From an uncultured Micrococcaceae bacterium (GTDB lineage: Bacteria > Actinomycetota > Actinomycetes > Actinomycetales > Micrococcaceae): a DNA stretch of 20,641 bases. Numbering within the stretch: the first letter of the stretch is position 1; each line of letters begins with the position of its first letter. Made by a program: the position numbers and the translations under genes. The stretch is taken from contig CALBOC010000217.1 of the NCBI GenBank assembly GCA_937896705.1, positions 1-20,641 of the forward strand, given 5' to 3'. Positions 7,071-14,165 of this stretch are shown piece by piece. The notes beneath the pieces were generated by a model. That model had not been told where the DNA came from. It ran no database searches and was given only the letters and a program-made list of their open reading frames with translations.

Positions 7071-8435
7071 ATGCCCCACGAACAACTCACCGAAATGCTG
7101 GCCGAACTCACCGAGCAACTCGGCGACAAAGTACGAACGACCGGCCCCGAATTAGACCGGCTCTCTCAGGATAGCTCAAGGTTTCAACCATCGCATCGTC
7201 CGCTCGCCGCCGTCTTGGCAACCACCACCGACCAGGTGGCCATCGCGCTGCGCTGGGCGAACGCGCATCGGGTGCCGGTATCCGTGCGCGGGGCCGGGAC
7301 CGGTCTGGCCGGCGGAGCGGTGAGCTACCCCAACGGTCTGATCATCTCGCTGGAGCACTGCAACCGCATCCGCGACATCGACCCGGTCAACCGGTTGGCG
7401 GTTGTGGAGGCCGGAGTCATCACGGCCGACCTCGATCGAGCGGTGCGTGCCCACGGCTTGTTTTTCCCGCCGGATCCGGCCAGCGTGGAAATTTCGACGG
7501 TCGGCGGTAATATCGCCACAAATGCCGGGGGACTGCGCTGTATCGCCCACGGGGTCACGCGCGATTCGGTGTCCGCACTGGAAATCGTGCTGGCTGATGG
7601 CACCATTCTTAACACCGGGACTCGGACCCGCAAAAATGTGGTCGGTCTCGACCTGACCAGTCTTTTTGTCGGTTCGGAGGGCACCCTGGGCATTATCACC
7701 GCGGCGACCGTGCGGCTCAAGCCGATCCCGCCGGGCATCCCGCACACCTTCCGGGCCAGTTTCGACTCGATCCAGGCGGCCGGAGAGGCCGTCACCGAGA
7801 TCGTCAACGGCCCGGCCCAGCCCGAAGTCTTGGAACTGCTCGATGCCCACAGCGTTGCAACCATCGAAGAGTTCTATCCGTCGGGCTTGGAAGTGCCCAA
7901 GGCCGCGGTGCTCATCGGGCAGACGGTTGGGCCCGATGCGGCCGAAACCGCCCGAGCAATCACCCACACCTGCACCCAACACGGGGCCGTCGAGGTAGCC
8001 ATCGCCGAAAATGATGCGCTGTTAGAGGCCCGCCGCCTGGCTAACCCCGCCTTGAGCGCGCGCGGACTGCGGGTCTCGTGTGACGTCGGGGTCCCGATTG
8101 GCCAGCTGGCCAACGTGTTCCGCGGCATCGATCAGATCGCCCAACAGCACGGCCGGGCCATTTCAATCGTGGCCCACGCCGGGGACGGCAACCTGCATCC
8201 GACGGTAGAAGCCGGCGACTCCCACGAGGAGTATCTCGCGGCCGAAGCGGTTATCGTCGATATTTCCAAACTGGCCGTGTCCCTGGGCGGGACCATCAGT
8301 GGTGAGCATGGCATCGGGGCGGTCAAACACCACGAGCTGCCCATCCAACTCGAGCAAGGCGTACTCGACACGCAGCGAGCCATCAAACTCGCGCTGGACC
8401 CGAACAACATTTTGACCCCGTCCCGGGCCATTTAG
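7071..8435 (+). CDS. FAD-binding oxidoreductase, glycolate/D-lactate dehydrogenase (GlcD-like)
   Basis: This 454-residue flavoprotein belongs to the vanillyl-alcohol oxidase/PCMH group. The N-terminal FAD domain carries PVSVRGAGTGLAGGA and PDPASVEISTVGGNIATNAGG, and the glycine-rich GSEGTLGIITAATVRLKP follows. The C-terminal FAD-linked oxidase cap shows GHAGDGNLHP and SGEHGIGAVK, typical of GlcD, D-lactate and D-2-hydroxyglutarate dehydrogenases. It should oxidise a 2-hydroxy acid to the 2-keto acid; the substrate cannot be read from sequence, and no GlcE/GlcF subunits are adjacent. I chose the ATG at 7071 because AAAGGA lies 5 nt upstream. The frame also opens at a GTG at 7026, which lacks a ribosome site. 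The YdcZ-like transporter gene begins 11 nt after the stop, suggesting an operon. Confidence 0.87.
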   Translation: MPHEQLTEMLAELTEQLGDKVRTTGPELDRLSQDSSRFQPSHRPLAAVLATTTDQVAIALRWANAHRVPVSVRGAGTGLAGGAVSYPNGLIISLEHCNRIRDIDPVNRLAVVEAGVITADLDRAVRAHGLFFPPDPASVEISTVGGNIATNAGGLRCIAHGVTRDSVSALEIVLADGTILNTGTRTRKNVVGLDLTSLFVGSEGTLGIITAATVRLKPIPPGIPHTFRASFDSIQAAGEAVTEIVNGPAQPEVLELLDAHSVATIEEFYPSGLEVPKAAVLIGQTVGPDAAETARAITHTCTQHGAVEVAIAENDALLEARRLANPALSARGLRVSCDVGVPIGQLANVFRGIDQIAQQHGRAISIVAHAGDGNLHPTVEAGDSHEEYLAAEAVIVDISKLAVSLGGTISGEHGIGAVKHHELPIQLEQGVLDTQRAIKLALDPNNILTPSRAI

Positions 8436-8446
8436 CGCGGCCCACG

Positions 8447-9379
8447 ATGATCTATGTACTGCTCGGTGTGTTCATCGGGGTGTTGCTGCCGAATCAGTCG
8501 GCCATCAACAATCGGCTGCGGGCCTCGGTGTCTTCCCCGTGGGTCATGTCGGCGATCTCGTTTCTGGTCGGCACCATCTGCCTGGCGATACTTACCTGGA
8601 CGACGGTGGGCTCCGTGACCTTCGACGCCGAACTGTTCGCCACCGAACCCATGTGGTTGTGGACCGGCGGACTGCTTGGGGTCATCGGGATGACCACCAC
8701 CGTCGTGTTGCTCCCCATCATCGGTGCGCTATATTCGACCGCCCTGAATCTGACCGCTCAAGTTGTGACGACGATGGTCATCGACCACTTCGGGTTCTTT
8801 GGCGTGGACATCTACCCGGCCAACGCCTGGCGACTGACCGGCGCCATCGTAGTACTGGCCGCAGCGCTGCTTGCGGTGCGCGCCGGGAGGCCGAACCCGC
8901 ACCTGAACCAACCCGCCCCGTCTGCGATCTGGTACCTGATCGGGCTGGCCGTGGGCATCTGCTTCGGTCTCCAAGTTGTCATCAACGGCCAGTTGACGGG
9001 TGTGCTGGGATCCGCCATTCATGCGGCCCTAATTTCGTTTGTGGTCGGACTGCTGGTGCTCGTGCTGCTCGTAGCCCTGACACGCTCGTCATTGCGGCTC
9101 CGCGTGCCAGCCGCGGAGCGCAAAAACCCCTGGTGGATGTGGACCGGGGGTGCCCTGGGCGCGCTCTATGTTGCCGGGGTGGCATTTCTGGCGCCGCTTA
9201 TTGGCTCGGCCTTGACCGTGGTGGTGATCCAACTGGGCCTGTTGGCCGGGTCGATGGCCGTTGACCATTTCGGCTTGTTATCGGCCCCAAAGAAATCAGT
9301 CCGACCACTACAAGTGATCGGACTGATATTGATGGGGACGGGCGTGTTGGTGATGAACGCCCCCGAAATCTTTGCCTAA
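8447..9379 (+). CDS. DMT-superfamily transporter, YdcZ (DUF606) family
   Basis: This membrane protein of 310 residues is built from two homologous halves of about five helices each. The first half opens with GVFIGVLLPNQSAINNRLR and the second with GLAVGICFGLQVVINGQL; this repeated G-x-x-x-G...Q-x-x-INxxL signature is characteristic of YdcZ/DUF606 proteins. Members are small-molecule exporters of mostly unknown substrate. It follows the FAD oxidoreductase gene by 11 nt and is probably co-transcribed with it, which hints at transport of a hydroxy or keto acid, but that is only inference from context. Its TAA stop (9377-9379) lies inside the stop of the convergent aspA gene. Confidence 0.83.
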   Translation: MIYVLLGVFIGVLLPNQSAINNRLRASVSSPWVMSAISFLVGTICLAILTWTTVGSVTFDAELFATEPMWLWTGGLLGVIGMTTTVVLLPIIGALYSTALNLTAQVVTTMVIDHFGFFGVDIYPANAWRLTGAIVVLAAALLAVRAGRPNPHLNQPAPSAIWYLIGLAVGICFGLQVVINGQLTGVLGSAIHAALISFVVGLLVLVLLVALTRSSLRLRVPAAERKNPWWMWTGGALGALYVAGVAFLAPLIGSALTVVVIQLGLLAGSMAVDHFGLLSAPKKSVRPLQVIGLILMGTGVLVMNAPEIFA

Positions 9380-10776
9380 ACCGCCAGCGCCTCGTTGAGT
9401 AGCTGTTCAACCTGGTCACGGCTCAGCAGGCCTTTTTGGACGGCCAGGTCGGTGACTTTGGCCCCGGTCTCATTGGCTTCAAGGGCCAGTGCGGTGGCCG
9501 CCTTGTAGCCGACGACGGGGGAGAACACGGTCGCTAAGCCGGCGGATCCTTCGACCACATCGCGCATCAACTGCGTATTGGCCGTAATCCCGGTGATGCA
9601 CTTTTCGGTGAACATCGTGGCAGCGTTGGCCAGCAAACCAATTGAGTCGAACAGACCGCGAGCCATGATGGGCTCAAAGGGGTTCAGTTCCAACTGGCCG
9701 GCTTCGACAGCCATGCTGATGGCGGCGTCGTGCCCGGCAACCTGATAGGCGACCTGGTTGACGGCTTCGGCGATCACCGGATTGACCTTGCCCGGCATAA
9801 TCGACGAGCCGGCCTGGCGTGCTGGTAGGTTGACCTCGCCGAATCCACCGGAAGGTCCTGAGGACAACAGACGCAGATCGTTGGCGATCTTGGACATGGT
9901 CAGGCCAACGCGTTTGAGCGCACCGGATAGATCCGCAAAGATTTGGGTATCGGCGGTGGCGGCAATCAGGTCTTGAGCAGACGAGATGCCGTTGATCCCG
10001 GTGATTTTCCGTAACTGTTCGATCGCGCGCTCGCGGTAGCCAGCGTGCGCGTTGATGCCGGTGCCGATGGCAGTACCACCCAGGTTGACTTCCAAGAGGT
10101 CAAAGCGCACCCGTTTGACACCGGTTGCTGCGCGTTCAATCATGGTGGCCCAGGCGCCGAATTCTTGACCCAGGGTCATTGGGACCGCGATCTGCATTTG
10201 CGTGCGGCCCATTTTGACGGTCGAGCTGAATTCTTCGGCTTTGGCCTGGAGTGCCTTCTTCAGGATCTCGAGGTTTGCCAGCAGATTGCCCGTCATCGTG
10301 TGCAGGGCGAGCTTTAGTGCGGTCGGGTAGACATCATTGGTTGATTGACCCATGTTGACGTGGTTCAACGGGTGCAACATGTCGTAGTCGCCCTTGGCAT
10401 AGCCCAGGTGTTCCAGCGCGCGGTTGGCGATAACCTCATTGGCGTTCATGTTGGTGGAGGTGCCAGCCCCGCCTTGGATCATGTCCAGAATAAACTGATC
10501 GTGCAGTTGGCCGGCCGCAACATCTTGTGCGGCTGCAATGATTGCGTTGGCAATGTTTGCATCCAGCGCGCCGACGTCGCGGTTCGCGGCGGCTGCAGCG
10601 TGTTTGATAATTGCCAGGGCTTCGATGAGCTCTGGGAACTGTGCGGTGCGGCTGGACGACAGTTGGAAGTTTTCTGCGGCCCGAACAGTGTTGACACCGT
10701 AGTACACATCGGTAGGTAATTCGACCGTGCCGATGAGATCAGATTCGGTGCGGAGTGAGGTTTGAACTTCAGTCAT
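9376..10776 (-). CDS. aspA: Aspartate ammonia-lyase (aspartase)
   Basis: This 466-residue member of the fumarase/aspartase superfamily catalyses reversible L-aspartate to fumarate plus ammonia. Conserved blocks are VYYGVNTVRAAENF near the N-terminus, QGGAGTSTNMNANEV, HVNMGQSTNDVYPT, KMGRTQMQIAVPMTLGQEF, LEVNLGGTAIGTG, and the signature loop GSSIMPGKVNPV near residue 320 that carries the catalytic serine. The TNMNANE and QSTND segments match aspartase better than fumarase, and the length fits (about 468-478). The ATG at 10776 begins MTEVQTSLRTESDLIG, matching the family start; the frame extends 18 codons further upstream without support. The ribosome site is weak (AAGAGAG). The stop TAG overlaps that of the convergent YdcZ-like gene by 4 bp, leaving no room for a terminator between them. 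Confidence 0.92.
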   Translation of the reverse strand: MTEVQTSLRTESDLIGTVELPTDVYYGVNTVRAAENFQLSSSRTAQFPELIEALAIIKHAAAAANRDVGALDANIANAIIAAAQDVAAGQLHDQFILDMIQGGAGTSTNMNANEVIANRALEHLGYAKGDYDMLHPLNHVNMGQSTNDVYPTALKLALHTMTGNLLANLEILKKALQAKAEEFSSTVKMGRTQMQIAVPMTLGQEFGAWATMIERAATGVKRVRFDLLEVNLGGTAIGTGINAHAGYRERAIEQLRKITGINGISSAQDLIAATADTQIFADLSGALKRVGLTMSKIANDLRLLSSGPSGGFGEVNLPARQAGSSIMPGKVNPVIAEAVNQVAYQVAGHDAAISMAVEAGQLELNPFEPIMARGLFDSIGLLANAATMFTEKCITGITANTQLMRDVVEGSAGLATVFSPVVGYKAATALALEANETGAKVTDLAVQKGLLSRDQVEQLLNEALAV

Positions 10777-10850
10777 GACTCTCTTATCCCATGCCCGCTG
10801 ATGATACGTGCTGCCGTAGGACGCTATCATCGGCGGTTTATATACGAAGA

Positions 10851-10871
10851 CCCGGGCACAGGATGCCCGGG
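10851..10871. promoter_or_regulatory. 21-bp palindrome, candidate operator upstream of aspA
   Basis: CCCGGGCA (10851-10858) and TGCCCGGG (10864-10871) form a perfect 8-bp inverted repeat around the loop CAGGA. It lies just upstream of TATATAA on the aspA (minus) strand, covering the spacer and -35 region of a putative promoter, as expected for a repressor or activator site. Neither strand has a T-run directly after the stem, so it is unlikely to be a Rho-independent terminator. Confidence 0.4.
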
Positions 10872-11047
10872 CGAAAAATGCATAGTCGCTCCATGATCAG
10901 GAGCAGTGTTGGCGGAGTGTTTCCGTCTCAGAGTCGTTACGCACGCCGTTGTGGGCAACGCTAGTATGCGAGTTTGTAACCGGCATACTGGCCTCATCAT
11001 ACAACCTCAAAGTCATTTCAGTGGCATCGGGGTCACAATCAGCAAAG

Positions 11048-11056
11048 TTATCCACA
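11048..11056 (+). promoter_or_regulatory. Perfect DnaA-box 9-mer
   Basis: TTATCCACA matches the DnaA box consensus at all nine positions. It is single, with no cluster around it, and lies in the long leader region upstream of the M23 peptidase gene. It may be a chance match or a site for DnaA-linked control of a cell-wall hydrolase. Confidence 0.3.
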
Positions 11057-11074
11057 GTTCGTTCCGATGTCGCG

Positions 11075-11096
11075 ACCTCGCATGCTCATGCGAGGT
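11075..11096. repeat. Perfect 10-bp inverted repeat (stem-loop)
   Basis: ACCTCGCATG (11075-11084) and CATGCGAGGT (11087-11096) are perfect complements with two bases between them. The stem is strong in RNA from either strand. No U-tract follows on either strand, so it is not a standard terminator. It abuts the 5' side of the candidate ydaO-type riboswitch, and its last bases could compete with the basal stem of that aptamer. Confidence 0.5.
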
Positions 11097-11217
11097 ACCT
11101 TAAACCGCATCGCTACACTCGCTGGAAGCCTGCCACGCCGGTTTTCGCTGCTGGGTGAACACCTGATGTCGGGACTGGGGTAGGGAGTCGAGACTCACTG
11201 AATTGTCAAGTCACAGG
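11093..11217 (+). ncRNA. Possible c-di-AMP (ydaO/yuaA-type) riboswitch
   Basis: Several blocks resemble the ydaO aptamer, in the right order: CTTAAACCG near the 5' side, CTGGAAGCC, CTGGGTGAACACC, a short hairpin CCTG-ATGT-CGGG, then GTAGGGAGTC-GA-GACTC, then GAATTGTCAAGTCACAGGCG. In known members the last block contains GTCAGCTAAC before the closing strand; here GCTA appears to be missing, which is a serious deviation. The context fits well: in actinobacteria this riboswitch class commonly precedes cell-wall hydrolase genes (Rpf, NlpC/P60, M23). I call it tentatively. Confidence 0.38.
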
Positions 11218-11388
11218 CGCCTGGTCGTCACGTCATGCGTCGAGCTTGAGGTGCAGGTCACAGCTGCCCCGCGAGCTAACGATTCAATATACCTGCGTGG
11301 GCACTTGAGGATTGGATATAACGAAATGATAACGATACGATGTAACAAGCTATTTCAGACTCCCTCTTTTTTGGTGACAGATACATTT

Positions 11389-12243
11389 ATGCCAACTTCC
11401 GAATTTCTTTCCCCCCGCGCGCTGCGCCTAGCAGCCCTCAAGAAGAATCGCGGACGCCACGCTACCGTCATTACCGCAGGTGTCGCCGTGGCAATTGCCT
11501 CGGCCGCTGTGACCTTCGGCGGTCACGCCGGTGACGGTAACCCGTTTGCTTTCGGTCAGACCGCAGATGCACATCTCGTTGAGCTCGACGCGACCCCGCG
11601 TGAAACCTCGGTCATCCCTGCAGCCATCACCGGTGGCGACGAACGCGTCGTAGCCAAGATGACCGACGAAATGGCAGCATCCCAAGTCGGTCTAGGCCGG
11701 TTGTACCAAGAAGGCGAAGGCGACGTTGCCGCCGGACAGCTTGCAGTTGCCGAAGCACAAAACCCCCACAACGGGTCATTGAAATCCCTTCCGGGCAAGC
11801 TACAAATGATTTTCCCTGCTGATTCCACCCGGACGTCCTCTACTTTTGGCGCCCGCAGCAACCCCACCGGTGCCGGAACCCAGTTCCACGTTGGTACTGA
11901 TTTCCCAGTACCAACCGGAACCCCCGTAAAAGCTACTGAAGCAGGCACTGTGGTGTTTGCTGGCGTGCACAGCACCGGCGGGAACCGCGTAGAAGTCGAC
12001 CACGGGCACGGTGTCGTCACCGCGTACAGTCACAACTCGCAATTACGCGTCAGCGTTGGTGACACGGTGGAACAAGGCCAGACCATCGCGCTGGCAGGCT
12101 CCACTGGAAACTCGACGGGGCCGCATATTCACTATGAAATCAAGGTCAACGATAAGTGGGTTGACCCGCAATATTACTTGCCCTCCAAGTCCAATGAGGG
12201 TGGCGCGAGCAAACAGCTCTATACCGTTTCCAGCGCCGACTAA
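11389..12243 (+). CDS. M23-family (LytM-type) zinc metallopeptidase, secreted
   Basis: This 284-residue protein has a basic N-terminus (LKKNRGRH), a hydrophobic export segment at about residues 27-45, a linker domain, and a C-terminal LytM/M23 domain. The zinc-site residues are all present: H167 and D171 in FHVGTDF (HxxxD), and H246/H248 in GPHIHYEI (HxH). FGAR and DHGHGVVTAYSH also match the family. It should cleave peptide cross-links of peptidoglycan outside the membrane. I chose the ATG at 11389 because a signal peptide starts there. An ATG at 11326 and a longer frame from 11203 are possible but would add unrelated residues. The ribosome site is poor. The stop is 17 bp from the convergent marR stop. 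Confidence 0.85.
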   Translation: MPTSEFLSPRALRLAALKKNRGRHATVITAGVAVAIASAAVTFGGHAGDGNPFAFGQTADAHLVELDATPRETSVIPAAITGGDERVVAKMTDEMAASQVGLGRLYQEGEGDVAAGQLAVAEAQNPHNGSLKSLPGKLQMIFPADSTRTSSTFGARSNPTGAGTQFHVGTDFPVPTGTPVKATEAGTVVFAGVHSTGGNRVEVDHGHGVVTAYSHNSQLRVSVGDTVEQGQTIALAGSTGNSTGPHIHYEIKVNDKWVDPQYYLPSKSNEGGASKQLYTVSSAD

Positions 12244-12260
12244 GAGCAGCCCGTCGTCCA

Positions 12261-12740
12261 TTATGGCAGCGGCAAGATCCGGCCAAGAAGCGCTCTGAGC
12301 GCGACATGATCCCGCCGTGACAAGGACGCCGTGAGATGGTCCTCCACACGTCGGACCTCAACTGCGGCTTGGGCATAGAGACGCCTGCCCGCTGCGGTGA
12401 TCGATAGCGACTTCGCGCGTCGGTCGTGGGCCGCGGTATGCCGAGCCAATAACCCGCGCGCTTCCAACCCCTTGGTCAACGTGACGACCTGGGACAGATC
12501 CAGCCGCAACAGCTGCGAGAGTTCCTGCTGCGTCGGAGCGTGCCCATCGACGATGAACGCCAACGTCGAGTACTGCCGCAGGTTCAGATCGAACTCTTGG
12601 ATGCTCTGCTCGGTCGCCGACCGAAAAATGTGCTCCAGCTGTGTCAGGTAGAACAAGACGTGGTCGCCAAGCGGCGACTCTAATGCAGCGGCGACCGGTG
12701 CCAGTGGATGTCGTGGTCGCGAATTCGACTCTCGGCTCAT
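12261..12740 (-). CDS. MarR-family transcriptional regulator
   Basis: This 159-residue protein has the MarR winged-helix layout. A dimerising helix (FYLTQLEHIFRSA) precedes LRQYSTLAFI, a helix-turn-helix (PTQQELSQLLRLDLSQVVTLTKGLEARGLL) and a wing with the classic DRRAKSLSITAAGRRL (compare DRR-x-K-x-x-x-LT-x-x-G). A C-terminal dimer helix follows. The ATG at 12740 has GAGGAA 3 nt upstream. It is divergent from an MFS transporter gene 147 bp away, a common arrangement in which the MarR protein represses the pump until a small ligand, often a phenolic compound, is bound. The ligand is not predictable here. Confidence 0.88.
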   Translation of the reverse strand: MSRESNSRPRHPLAPVAAALESPLGDHVLFYLTQLEHIFRSATEQSIQEFDLNLRQYSTLAFIVDGHAPTQQELSQLLRLDLSQVVTLTKGLEARGLLARHTAAHDRRAKSLSITAAGRRLYAQAAVEVRRVEDHLTASLSRRDHVALRALLGRILPLP

Positions 12741-12887
12741 CGTTCCTCTCGAAACCCTACGGGTATGTCTCGTTGACGAGTGTACTGACTGGTCACACTT
12801 CGAAGCGTTATTCCGTCCGGTAAACTGAGTCGAGATAATCGACGAGTCGCTCCGACGTCGAATGCTGAAGGATCTCGCGCCCCTATT
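12741..12887. promoter_or_regulatory. Divergent marR/MFS promoter region with candidate operator
   Basis: AGTGT (12779-12783) and ACACT (12795-12799) form an inverted repeat with an 11-nt spacer, a reasonable footprint for a MarR dimer. TACACT on the minus strand overlaps the left arm and could be the marR -10 box. On the plus strand TAAACT near 12821-12826 could be the pump -10 box, with TTCGAA about 16 bp upstream. All are single weak matches read by eye. Confidence 0.35.
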
Positions 12888-14159
12888 ATGTCTAAAACCT
12901 CTCAGAACGCCTTGCCAGGTTGGCTCTGGTTGATGCTAGCCGCCGGTGTCTTGACGCAGACGACAGCGAACCTTGTTCGACCGGTCACCAGTTATAAACT
13001 TATCTTGCTGGGCTGGGGCGAGACTGAAATCGGTATCGCCACCGCCGCGTATGCCCTGCTACCCCTGTTCCTCGCGCTGCCCTTCGGGCGTCTGCAATCC
13101 CGACTCAAATCCCCACGAAACTTCGTGGCCCTCGGCGTCCTGATTCTTGCCCTCGGCGCCGCATATCTTGCGGTGACGGGCAACGTCGTGCATTTAATGC
13201 TTGCTTCTGCCGTACTTGGGGTTGGCCATTTGATGTTTACCGTCGGTGGGCAAAGCATGGTGGCCCGCCGGTCTCGGGCCACAGACATGGACGCAAATTT
13301 CGGGTGGTTTACCGCCTCATTTTCCGTCGGCCAGATGCTTGGCCCCTTGCTGTCCGGAGTCCTACTGGGAGATACCTCGCTGACCGAAGCACAGGCCGGA
13401 GGGGCCGACCTCACCCAAAGTATCAATTTAGCGCTATGGGTTGGAGCGGTCACCTCAATAGTGGCGGTCCCGATCTTGTATACTCTGCGGGCAGCCCACT
13501 CGCCAACCCCGAGCACGCAGACTCAAGATCTTGTTGTCGTCGAGGCCGGCACGAAACCCTCGGCGCGCAACATCTTGAAACTGCCGGGGATCACCTCCCA
13601 CATGTTCGCAGCGCTCGCGTTGCTCGCCATTCTCGATATCTTGGTGGCGTTCATGCCGCTGGTCGGAGAAGCATATGGTGTCTCACCGCTGGTCATCGGG
13701 GCGTTGTTGGCTATCCGAGGCGCCACATCGGTGCTTTCTCGCATCTTTATTCGGCCGTTGTCTGCCAGGTACGCGCGCAATAATCTGCTGCTGGTAGCCC
13801 TGTTGGTGTCGGCGGCCGCGATTGCCGTCGTGCCCGGGGTCGTTGGGTTCGGTCTTCCGGGTATGGTTGTGGCGTTTATTTTTATGGCCGTGGGTGGTTT
13901 CACGTTGGGCGTCGGGCAGCCGATTACGATGACCTTGATATCACAGGGCGTCCCGCGGTCGTGGCGCAGCCCAGCATTAGCACTGCGACTGGTGGGCAAC
14001 AGAGTGGGGCAGGTTGTGCTGCCCTTGGCAGCGAGCCTGGTGGCCGGACCGGTGGGGCCTGCCGGTGGCATTTGGTTTGCCTGTGCGATCTTGGGGCTCT
14101 CCGGTGCAGAACGACTGCTGAATAAGCGCACCGGACCGGAGCCGAATGCGCCACAATAG
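12888..14159 (+). CDS. MFS transporter (12-helix), probably controlled by the divergent MarR
   Basis: This 423-residue membrane protein has about 12 hydrophobic segments. It shows MFS features such as a motif-A-like loop (LPFGRLQSRLKSP) after helix 2 and the helix-5 stretch GWFTASFSVGQMLGPLLSG. A larger hydrophilic loop (about residues 200-225) separates the two halves. The specific subfamily and substrate are not recognisable. Placement opposite a MarR gene suggests export of a toxic or signalling compound. The ATG at 12888 lacks a well-placed Shine-Dalgarno sequence; AAGGAT lies 14 nt upstream, which is further than usual. The stop is only 6 bp from the convergent surface-protein stop. Confidence 0.82.
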   Translation: MSKTSQNALPGWLWLMLAAGVLTQTTANLVRPVTSYKLILLGWGETEIGIATAAYALLPLFLALPFGRLQSRLKSPRNFVALGVLILALGAAYLAVTGNVVHLMLASAVLGVGHLMFTVGGQSMVARRSRATDMDANFGWFTASFSVGQMLGPLLSGVLLGDTSLTEAQAGGADLTQSINLALWVGAVTSIVAVPILYTLRAAHSPTPSTQTQDLVVVEAGTKPSARNILKLPGITSHMFAALALLAILDILVAFMPLVGEAYGVSPLVIGALLAIRGATSVLSRIFIRPLSARYARNNLLLVALLVSAAAIAVVPGVVGFGLPGMVVAFIFMAVGGFTLGVGQPITMTLISQGVPRSWRSPALALRLVGNRVGQVVLPLAASLVAGPVGPAGGIWFACAILGLSGAERLLNKRTGPEPNAPQ

Positions 14160-14165
14160 AACGAG

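Larger units (their letters stand above)
10777..11388. other. 612-bp intergenic region between divergent aspA and M23 peptidase genes
   Basis: No credible coding frame is present. The segment holds a 21-bp palindrome (10851-10871), a small hairpin (10947-10960), a 9-bp stem (10961-10969 with 10983-10991), a perfect DnaA box (11048-11056), a perfect 10-bp inverted repeat (11075-11096), a possible ydaO-type riboswitch (about 11093-11217), and an AT-rich stretch with ATAACGA-like repeats (11316-11346). On the minus strand TATATAA near 10839-10845 could be the aspA -10 box. The density of inverted repeats suggests extensive RNA- or protein-mediated control. Confidence 0.5.

Noticed and set aside
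8539..9264. A 241-residue open frame overlapping the YdcZ-like gene
   Set aside because: Its product is rich in Arg, His and Gly with no membrane segments or motifs, whereas the overlapping frame encodes a recognisable ten-helix transporter.
10906..11158. Small open frames of 65-69 codons in the aspA-M23 gap
   Set aside because: They have no ribosome site, no plausible composition, and overlap inverted repeats.
11270..11282. GAGCTAACG as the conserved GCTAAC block of a ydaO aptamer
   Set aside because: It lies about 90 nt after the GTAGGGA block, too far for the known aptamer, where the spacing is about 30-35 nt.
11360..11372. T-run CTCTTTTTTGG as a terminator before the M23 gene
   Set aside because: No stable stem lies immediately upstream, so riboswitch-linked transcription termination there is not supported.
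11203..11388. Longer M23 reading frame from 11203
   Set aside because: The added residues would place a Cys-rich, non-signal sequence before the export signal and would make part of the structured leader coding.
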